Origin: an uncultured Lachnospiraceae bacterium
Lineage (GTDB): Bacteria > Bacillota > Clostridia > Lachnospirales > Lachnospiraceae
Assembly (NCBI GenBank): GCA_910585065.1
Contig: CAJUCG010000043.1
Coordinates: 1 to 16,976, forward strand
Length of the DNA: 16,976 nucleotides
Direction of reading: 5' to 3'
Each line of letters begins with the position of its first letter. Within the stretch, counting starts at the first letter, position 1. The translations under genes and the position numbers were made by a program. This document shows, piece by piece, positions 6,075 to 12,730 of this stretch. The notes beneath the pieces were generated by a model. It made no database searches and was not told where the DNA came from. It saw only the letters and a list, made by a program, of their open reading frames with translations.

Positions 6075-8713
6075 CTGCCTGCCCCCCTTACTTCATAGGA
6101 TTTCGCCGCAAGCTGACTGCCCTCGGCATCCGCCGCCACCGCCTGCTTGTTAATATAAATCATAACGCCATTGCTGTAGGTCACTTTTACCACGCCGGAA
6201 TCAAGAGTTTCATGCTTTGTGATTGTCGCGTCCGTCACATTCCTTAACACGCCGTTGACTTCACTGTACACACTCTTTGCCAGAGTATCCCAGGAAAATA
6301 CTGTGTTGTTTTCCTCCACATCTGTCTGATTCTTGTAGGTTGTGCTGTAGAAACTGTTAAGACCTGTGTACTTCATATCGCTCGACTGCTTGCCTGTAAA
6401 GGTAAAATGTGGGGCACAGCCGTACTCAATCATCGTCAGGACACTGTCTTTCTGGTCAAAGGAATCATCCAGATTGATCGCTTTTCCTGTATAGTCGATG
6501 CAGCCGTGTACCAGCATCTGATAGAACGGCACATCCTCGTCAATGATAAGATAGCGGTTGCCGGAAACCGGAATATTGATTAAGTCATTGCTGTAGCCCC
6601 AAGTATAGGCATTGCCGCCGCTGACCATCAAGTCTTTTCCAGTATTTTTTAATTTCTCAAACTGCCCCTTTACAATCTCTTTTGCCTCTTCGCGCAAAAT
6701 AATTTCCGTGCGCTTTTTGTCAGAGGTAAGAAGATCGCCTAAGTCGCGAAGCGAGATACCGGAGATATCATACTTGCCAATCTTCTTTGCAAATTTATCC
6801 ACGTAGCGAACCAAAAATTTCGGCGAAATTATATCGTATATAGTTTCTGAATACCCTAAAGAATGAGTCTGGCGCAATGTAACCGGACTAACCTGCCCAA
6901 AGGAAAGCGTGTAGCCCGCGCCGTAGTAGCGTGCAGATTCTCTTGTATAGTTATAATTATCTGCAACAAAGGAAATTTTCTGGAACGCGACATCACCGTA
7001 GAGTTTTCCGCCTGCCGCCTCCACTTTATCCGTTAGTTTCTCAAGCTCTTTTTTGCTGCCAAGTTCTTTTACCAGCTTAACCTTGCTTGCCGCGTCATGG
7101 TAGTAGCCCTCGTTAAACCATCCCTGATAATTTAATACCAGGCGATTCACTCCTCCGGCAGCCAGATCATCAATAATCTCCTCCGCCTCTTTATAAGTGG
7201 TCATCGGGTGAACATCTAAGTAGGAAACGCCCAAAATATTTGCATCGACTTTCACGCCGCCGATCAAATCCATATAGAATGGAATATCCGAAGCTTTTGC
7301 AAGCGGTTTTAATGTGCCGTTTGCGATTAACTTCTCGCGGTAGTAATTCGCCATGCCAGAATAATCTGATTTTCCTTTTTCCAGAAAGCTGTAGCGCACA
7401 ATAATATCCGTATTATACAATTCCGGCTCTACAATCGGAAGATCCGAGGCATTTCCGCCCGTGCCAAACATCGCTAAGGAATCGGAACCGCGCACAACAA
7501 AAGTCGGGTATGCATAATTGTAGGAGTTTAATGAGCCAGCTACGCTCGCATTGATCATCGCATGGCTTTCACCCTTCTCAATTACGGTAAAGAGCCCAAT
7601 ATCCGTATTTTTGTAATACATTCCGAAAAATGGCATCCGCACTTGTTCCAGATTCTCTCTTACCAGATATTCCGCCGCCACCGGATCGATATTGTACACA
7701 TACTGGCTATATGCAGATGCGTCGGTTTTTCCATTATTAAATTTGATAATGGAACCTGCGCCGTTCGGGACAAGCATATAGCCGCCATCCTCATCTGCCA
7801 TAGCCGACGCGCCGAAATAGCGAAGAAGCTGAATGCGGTAAACTTTGCCGTCACCGTTCTCCTCGATGTGGCTGACTGGAACGCGCACCCTCAAACCGTC
7901 CGCCTCCAAGGTGTACTCAAGCGGAATAACAAAATAGGTTGGCAGCACACCCTCCACGCCAGAGGCAAGCATATCCGCATTGTAATCCTCCTCCGTGTAT
8001 CCCGCCTCCGCCAGATATTCATTCATCCTGCGCATCTGTGAAGCAGCACCCTTTGCTCCCTCAACAATAATCATCCAGCCCTCTTTTTCCGACCATTCCG
8101 AATAACGCTGTCTTACATACTTTGCGTTCTTTTCGCTTATCTTCGCCAAGTAACTCTCCAGACGCTCCGCCTCGATATACTCCGGCACAATACCGGTTGG
8201 GCTGCTCATATCGCCGATGGTGTAAAGTACACGAACACCATTTGGAATACTCTGCACTTCAAACTGACCGATCGAGGTGCTGTAATCATAGGAATTGTAA
8301 GTTGAACTATTGCGTGCCGCATTGTAAAAATCCACAATTAACTGCGACTGCAAATATGATTTGTGCGTCTTTCCGGCAATCGCGTCATCTTCCGCACCTT
8401 CTGGATTGGAGTACGTTGTCATGCCAGTACGCTTATCGTACACAGCGGTCTGTGCCGTCTTTGTGTTGATGTAAAGTTTTAGGAAATCATTTTCTGCCGC
8501 GAGCTGCATCCCGGAAACATTCGGGGAAGCGTCGTTTTTTGCGGCAAACGCCACGCCCTCCTCGTAGGCTTCATTATCTGCAAGATAGTCCTTGTAATCG
8601 GAAAACATCTTGTAATGTACCGTAGTATAAATCAGATAAATTGCTACGATTAAGACTACAATCGATACGACAGAGAGAATGATTTTCTTGATTGTACTCA
8701 TTTTTTTCTTCAT
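6071..8713 (-). CDS. DUF5696-type membrane-anchored extracellular protein
   Basis: The 880-residue protein is recognised by its overall character as a DUF5696 member, a family often found in Firmicute sugar-importer operons and without an assigned activity. A basic start is followed by one membrane segment (about 10-30) with no cleavage site, so the large remainder should lie outside the cell. About 60-440 looks beta-rich. About 495-760 alternates strands and helices in a way that resembles a TIM barrel: LGVSYLDVHPMTTYKEAEE, then LYGDVAF, SLRDLGDLL, VSGGNAYTWGY and IDEDVPFY, with conserved-looking acidic residues. A glycosidase-like function is an inference only. The start has AGGAGG eight bases upstream, and the AGGAGG overlaps the stop of the Yip1 gene. 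The 3' end overlaps the next permease by four bases. Confidence 0.85.
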   Translation of the reverse strand: MKKKMSTIKKIILSVVSIVVLIVAIYLIYTTVHYKMFSDYKDYLADNEAYEEGVAFAAKNDASPNVSGMQLAAENDFLKLYINTKTAQTAVYDKRTGMTTYSNPEGAEDDAIAGKTHKSYLQSQLIVDFYNAARNSSTYNSYDYSTSIGQFEVQSIPNGVRVLYTIGDMSSPTGIVPEYIEAERLESYLAKISEKNAKYVRQRYSEWSEKEGWMIIVEGAKGAASQMRRMNEYLAEAGYTEEDYNADMLASGVEGVLPTYFVIPLEYTLEADGLRVRVPVSHIEENGDGKVYRIQLLRYFGASAMADEDGGYMLVPNGAGSIIKFNNGKTDASAYSQYVYNIDPVAAEYLVRENLEQVRMPFFGMYYKNTDIGLFTVIEKGESHAMINASVAGSLNSYNYAYPTFVVRGSDSLAMFGTGGNASDLPIVEPELYNTDIIVRYSFLEKGKSDYSGMANYYREKLIANGTLKPLAKASDIPFYMDLIGGVKVDANILGVSYLDVHPMTTYKEAEEIIDDLAAGGVNRLVLNYQGWFNEGYYHDAASKVKLVKELGSKKELEKLTDKVEAAGGKLYGDVAFQKISFVADNYNYTRESARYYGAGYTLSFGQVSPVTLRQTHSLGYSETIYDIISPKFLVRYVDKFAKKIGKYDISGISLRDLGDLLTSDKKRTEIILREEAKEIVKGQFEKLKNTGKDLMVSGGNAYTWGYSNDLINIPVSGNRYLIIDEDVPFYQMLVHGCIDYTGKAINLDDSFDQKDSVLTMIEYGCAPHFTFTGKQSSDMKYTGLNSFYSTTYKNQTDVEENNTVFSWDTLAKSVYSEVNGVLRNVTDATITKHETLDSGVVKVTYSNGVMIYINKQAVAADAEGSQLAAKSYEVRGAGR

Positions 8714-8725
8714 TGCCGCATCCTC

Positions 8726-9358
8726 CTAACTTCTAAACAAAAGTTCCGTGTAAATACTGTAGATAAAGCCATATACCTGATTTACCAGATCCGAGAGCAA
8801 CATTACAATGAAAACGATAATCAGCATGGAAACCACAGTTAAAATCAGGGTCAGCAAAGTCTTTGCCAGACTGTAATTATGCACGATCATAATTCCGGAG
8901 AGTGCCAAAAGCACGGTCCATAAAGTGCCGATCGTAATGATAATGCTGTAAAAGCCTTCCTCATTCTGTGCGATTACCTGGGAGACGATTGTCGCAATCA
9001 CATAGCTTAACGTGATTGGCACTAATGAGTAGCCAAGCACTGTGGCGATATCCTTTAATCTTCCCTCGCCGTTAAGTAAGCAGGTGATTGACCAGTTGCC
9101 AACGCAAAATAACAAGTACAAAAGCAGCACGCCGCTCAAATTATCCAGACTATCCACCGTGCGCGGGTTGGTGTCATTCACAATAAAACTCGCCATAATC
9201 TTGTTGATCGAAAACACGAAGCTGAACAGGATAACAGAGATAACTGCAATCGGCACACTCCCCCGTCCCCGGTGGCGGATCTCATAAAAACCGTCCATCG
9301 GATGCGTCAGGGTATAAAATAAATATTTAATTTTTGCCACAGAAAAATTCTCTCTCAT
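8726..9358 (-). CDS. Yip1-family multi-pass membrane protein
   Basis: The 210-residue protein has a short cytoplasmic N-terminus with a TLTHPMDGFYEIRHRG stretch. Five hydrophobic segments follow, at about 34-57, 75-97, 103-129, 134-158 and 163-190. The order and the ATVLGYSLVP motif match bacterial Yip1 domain proteins, whose activity in bacteria is not established. The gene starts inside the last codons of the NHL gene (ATGA, four-base overlap), with its G-rich ribosome site further away than usual, so translation is probably coupled to NHL. It ends 12 bases before DUF5696. A role in assembling or anchoring the NHL and DUF5696 proteins in the membrane is suggested by position only. Confidence 0.83.
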   Translation of the reverse strand: MRENFSVAKIKYLFYTLTHPMDGFYEIRHRGRGSVPIAVISVILFSFVFSINKIMASFIVNDTNPRTVDSLDNLSGVLLLYLLFCVGNWSITCLLNGEGRLKDIATVLGYSLVPITLSYVIATIVSQVIAQNEEGFYSIIITIGTLWTVLLALSGIMIVHNYSLAKTLLTLILTVVSMLIIVFIVMLLSDLVNQVYGFIYSIYTELLFRS

Positions 9359-10848
9359 ACGTCAAACGCACCCCCTTCATCATCTACATAGATTCCCTTC
9401 TTCTTCTTTCTCCATTTTATGAAAAAGACAATCAGGGCAACGCCAAGAATTGCTACGCTTAGGATAACGCCGAGGTATTTCTTTAGAAAATCGTTGCGGT
9501 ATCTGCGGTAAGCGACCGAATAATACTGGCGGCTCATGCCGATGCGCAGATATTTCATCGCCTGCTCATTATCGCCGGCGGTGAGGTACGCCTTGCCGAT
9601 CCCGACATTGGCAAGCTCGTTGTTCTCGTCGAGCATCAGCACCTGTTTCCACAGATCAACTGCAAGTGTTTCATCGCCGTCATAGCGCAGTCCCACTGCC
9701 CGGTTAATTAAATCACCGTACTGTGTCTCTGTGAAAACTAACATCTCTTTGCGGTAGGAATCAAGCACGATGATTTTGTCGCCGATTCCCTCGACTGCCA
9801 CCGGAGTCGTAAAGGTTCCCGCCTGGGTGCCAAGTCCGCCGAAGATGTAGAGGAGATTGCCCTCGTGATCGTAAGTAAAAATACGACCTCTTTTTGAATC
9901 AAGAAGAGAGTATATTCCCTTGCCGCGGTAAACCACATCCACAATCGTTGATACACCGCTGTAGTCAGAAGTTCCAACGGTAATCAAGTCGCCGCCGACA
10001 TTCGCATTCTCACCCTTTCGGATAACATCCTCACCCTTTGGGTTTAAGCGTCTGACGGCCTGTTTCCCATTTGAGTCAAAGTTCGAGGCATACACAAAGC
10101 CATCTGTATCAATATCAATACCGGTAAACTCTGTTGGGATAAAGAGCTGCTGCTTTGCCCTCTGCTCCTTTGTGGAAAGTTTTCTCCAGAGTTTTTCCCA
10201 CGGCGTGATATTTACCTTAACTGTGCCGAAAAATCCAGTGAAATCGCCCTCGCTCTCAAATACCATAATTCCCTGGAACATACGCCTCGCGATACAGTAT
10301 ACGCGATCCGCATAATCCACTGTTACTTTCAATGGAGTAAAGATAAAGTCCTCATCCAAAACATCGGAGGTTGGATTGTCGATAATCTTGACAAACGAGA
10401 GATCATCCGCCTCAAGTACCACAATTCTGCGATTCTCCGAGTCCGCAATATAGAGCTGCCCGTTCTGCGAAACACAGACACCGTATGGCGATTTAAAGGT
10501 ATCCGTCTGTCCGTCGCGCTCAAACGAATCGATAATGCGCACCATCTTTGTTAGGGAACTATCCACCACCACAATACGGTTGTTGCCCGTATCCGCGATA
10601 TAAACTTCTCCGCCTGGCGACACACAAAGATCCTGCGGGTTTAAAAAGCTTCCCACGCCAAGCGTCGTTCCGGAAACACTGTTTTCCGGGATATAGGCTG
10701 CCGGGGTAAATACAATATCCTCCCAGTAGTCGTAATTGTAGGAATCGTAAGGCACAATAGTGTCGGCCTTTGCCATCGCAGGCTCTGTGAGCATAAATAC
10801 GGAGAGGGCTGTGATGACAATTTTTTTCCATAATTTTACTTTTTTCAT
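9355..10848 (-). CDS. Exported NHL beta-propeller protein with a TPR-like region and C-terminal membrane anchor
   Basis: A signal peptide (about 1-26, cleavage after AMA or AKA) sends the protein out. Six NHL-type blades can be seen between about residues 60 and 380. The clearest are VYIADTGNNRIVVVD and LYIADSENRRIVVLE; later blades such as VYASNFDSNGKQAVRRL and IYSLLDSKRGRIFTYD are looser. About 385-455 contains a TPR-like helical pair (LAVDLWKQVLMLDENNELAN, then ANVGIGKAYLTAGDNEQAMK). A single membrane span (about 460-479) is followed by RKKKK, which fixes the tail inside and the propeller outside. NHL propellers usually bind protein, RNA or glycan partners rather than catalyse. The ATG has GGAGG upstream. 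The gene begins 15 bases after a permease stop and overlaps Yip1, placing it at the head of the envelope block. Confidence 0.87.
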   Translation of the reverse strand: MKKVKLWKKIVITALSVFMLTEPAMAKADTIVPYDSYNYDYWEDIVFTPAAYIPENSVSGTTLGVGSFLNPQDLCVSPGGEVYIADTGNNRIVVVDSSLTKMVRIIDSFERDGQTDTFKSPYGVCVSQNGQLYIADSENRRIVVLEADDLSFVKIIDNPTSDVLDEDFIFTPLKVTVDYADRVYCIARRMFQGIMVFESEGDFTGFFGTVKVNITPWEKLWRKLSTKEQRAKQQLFIPTEFTGIDIDTDGFVYASNFDSNGKQAVRRLNPKGEDVIRKGENANVGGDLITVGTSDYSGVSTIVDVVYRGKGIYSLLDSKRGRIFTYDHEGNLLYIFGGLGTQAGTFTTPVAVEGIGDKIIVLDSYRKEMLVFTETQYGDLINRAVGLRYDGDETLAVDLWKQVLMLDENNELANVGIGKAYLTAGDNEQAMKYLRIGMSRQYYSVAYRRYRNDFLKKYLGVILSVAILGVALIVFFIKWRKKKKGIYVDDEGGAFDV

Positions 10849-10863
10849 CTTTTCCCCTCCTTT

Positions 10864-11757
10864 TTAGTCTTTCATACCGGATGTGGTCATGGTCTCAATG
10901 ACATTGCTCTGGCAGATTAAGAAGAAGATAATCGGGATGGCAGCAATAATAAAGGATACTGCTGCCGCCGCGCCAGCTCTCGCCGTACCGCCCGCAGTAA
11001 TCTGCTGCAATGCGTACTGCAATGGCTTTAACTGCTCGTCTCTAAGGAACTGGTTTCCGGTCTGTGCCCACATCTGCTGGAACTGGAAAATTGCGAGTGT
11101 CAGCCATGCCGGTTTTACGTTTGGCATAACCATTGTCCAGAAGGTGCGGATCTCGGAAGCACCGTCGAGTCTCGCCGACTCAAGGAGTGAGTTCGGAATC
11201 TGCTCCATAAACTGTTTCATCAAATAGAGTCCCATACCATACTGCCATGCCGGTAAGATTAATGCTAAGTAAGTATTGTTCATCCCAAGCCAGGTGATAA
11301 TCATATAGTTCGGGATCTGTGTTACATTGTAGGAGAACATCATTGAGAGGACAACCAGACCGAAAATAATCTTCTTGCCCGGAAAATTGTGCTTTGCAAG
11401 CGGGTACGCTGCAAAGGATGCCACAATGACATGACCTACTGTACCGGAAACAGTGATGATCAGGGTGTTTAATATGTATCTGGAAAACGGCACCCATGAA
11501 TCATTCATCAAAACAAAGAGGTCAGTAAAATTCTCCATCGTCGGATTTTTTACAAAAATGCGCGGCGGGTACTGGAAAATCTCATCGAGCGGTTTTAGGG
11601 CGTTGTTGATAATCATTACAAGCGGCAACGCCATAAATACGCCGCAGATAAACATTAGGACGAAGAGCAATCCATTTCCGGCTTTGGAGCGGTTTAACTG
11701 CTTCTGCTTTTTATAATTTACTTTTTTCGGTTTCTTATATCCAGCTTTGTCTGCCAA
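10864..11757 (-). CDS. Sugar ABC importer permease, inner subunit of the first pair (MalG/LplC type), TTG start
   Basis: This membrane permease forms a channel with the product of 11758-12711. A basic N-terminal tail precedes the first span (about 28-50), and about six spans are visible in 297 residues. The EAA loop near 190-216 reads LLESARLDGASEIRTFWTM and ends MPNVKP; it would contact the ATPase. Translation most likely starts at TTG 11757-11755, which follows directly on the TAA stop of the upstream permease. GGGAG at 11767-11763 gives a five-base spacing to this TTG, and no ATG is better placed, so the two subunits are translationally coupled. This supports equal output. The C-terminus ends in TSGMKD. 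Confidence 0.92.
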   Translation of the reverse strand: MADKAGYKKPKKVNYKKQKQLNRSKAGNGLLFVLMFICGVFMALPLVMIINNALKPLDEIFQYPPRIFVKNPTMENFTDLFVLMNDSWVPFSRYILNTLIITVSGTVGHVIVASFAAYPLAKHNFPGKKIIFGLVVLSMMFSYNVTQIPNYMIITWLGMNNTYLALILPAWQYGMGLYLMKQFMEQIPNSLLESARLDGASEIRTFWTMVMPNVKPAWLTLAIFQFQQMWAQTGNQFLRDEQLKPLQYALQQITAGGTARAGAAAAVSFIIAAIPIIFFLICQSNVIETMTTSGMKD

Positions 11758-12711
11758 TTACTCTCCCACCCTTCCTAATACTTTTTGTACGAACTTGTTC
11801 GTCCCCACCATAAGAAGGAACAAAACGGTTGCGATAGCCGAAGCGTAGCCCATCTCGTAACGCGTGGAACTGTAGTCGAGAAGATGGGTCACAACGGTCG
11901 CCCCGGCATAGTTGACGGACGGATTTCCGGCAAGCTGTATGGAGATATCCGCCACCGCAAATGACTGTGTGATCTGCATCACCGCACCGAACATTAACTG
12001 CGGCTTCATCGATGGCAGAGTGATAAACCATAATTCCTGCCAGCGGTTCTTTACCCCGTCCACCGCAGCCGCCTCATAAAGCGACTTATCCACGGTCTGA
12101 AGTCCTGCGATAAAGGAGAGGAAACCAGTTCCAAGTGACAGCCATAACTGTACGACAATCAGCACCGGAAGCACATATTTCTCCGTCTGCATCCACAGGA
12201 TTGGCTCATCAAGAAAGCCCATCTTAATTAAGATACCGTTTAACCATCCGGTTTTGCCCGGGTTTAAGATAATGTTCCAGACTAAGTACGCCTGCCCGCA
12301 GATGGACGGAGCGTAGAAAATCAGGGTGAGGAACGCGCGCATCTTTCCGCGAAATTCATTGATAATCCACGCGAAAAGCACACACAAAAGATAGCTGACC
12401 GGCCCTGTGATTACCGCAAAGAGCAGTGTGTTTTTCAGAGCGATCATGAAAATATCATCATCTAGGAAAAGCTTGACGTAGTTCGCCCAGCCCACAAAAG
12501 TCGGAGCCTCGAGCATATTGAAGTACGTGAAACTTAACCCGATGGATACCAGCACCGGTGCGATGGTAAAAAATGTAAATAAGATCAGGTACGGTGCCAA
12601 CATCAGGTAGGAGGTTCTGCTTTTCTTTATGCGGTTTATGAGCTTTCCCTCTTGTTTTGCCTTTTCCATATTGGAATCAAGCACTGCTGCACTGGCATTA
12701 TTCTTACTCAT
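11758..12711 (-). CDS. Sugar ABC importer permease, outer subunit of the first pair (MalF/LplB type)
   Basis: The 317-residue membrane protein begins with about 33 mostly polar residues, then a first span (about 35-58) and about five more. The EAA loop near 207-232 reads YEAAAVDGVKNRWQELWF and ends TLPSMKP. The start is ATG 12711-12709, preceded by AGGAGGAGG about eight bases away. An in-frame ATG further upstream would overlap the binding-protein gene and has no comparable ribosome site, so it was not used. The gene begins 19 bases after the large solute-binding protein gene and stops immediately before the TTG of its partner. The set is therefore binding protein, outer permease, inner permease, in the common clostridial order. 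Confidence 0.93.
   Translation of the reverse strand: MSKNNASAAVLDSNMEKAKQEGKLINRIKKSRTSYLMLAPYLILFTFFTIAPVLVSIGLSFTYFNMLEAPTFVGWANYVKLFLDDDIFMIALKNTLLFAVITGPVSYLLCVLFAWIINEFRGKMRAFLTLIFYAPSICGQAYLVWNIILNPGKTGWLNGILIKMGFLDEPILWMQTEKYVLPVLIVVQLWLSLGTGFLSFIAGLQTVDKSLYEAAAVDGVKNRWQELWFITLPSMKPQLMFGAVMQITQSFAVADISIQLAGNPSVNYAGATVVTHLLDYSSTRYEMGYASAIATVLFLLMVGTNKFVQKVLGRVGE
11763..11767 (-). promoter_or_regulatory. Ribosome site inside the preceding gene that fixes a TTG start
   Basis: GGGAG lies within the last sense codons of the outer permease gene. Five bases, including its TAA stop, separate it from TTG 11757. This supports the non-ATG start of the inner permease and termination-reinitiation coupling between the two subunits. 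Confidence 0.7.
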
Positions 12712-12730
12712 TGAATCAACCTCCTCCTTT

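Noticed and set aside
7562..8469. Plus-strand frames opposite DUF5696
   Set aside because: No start signals and no family resemblance; the minus-strand gene is complete and strongly supported.
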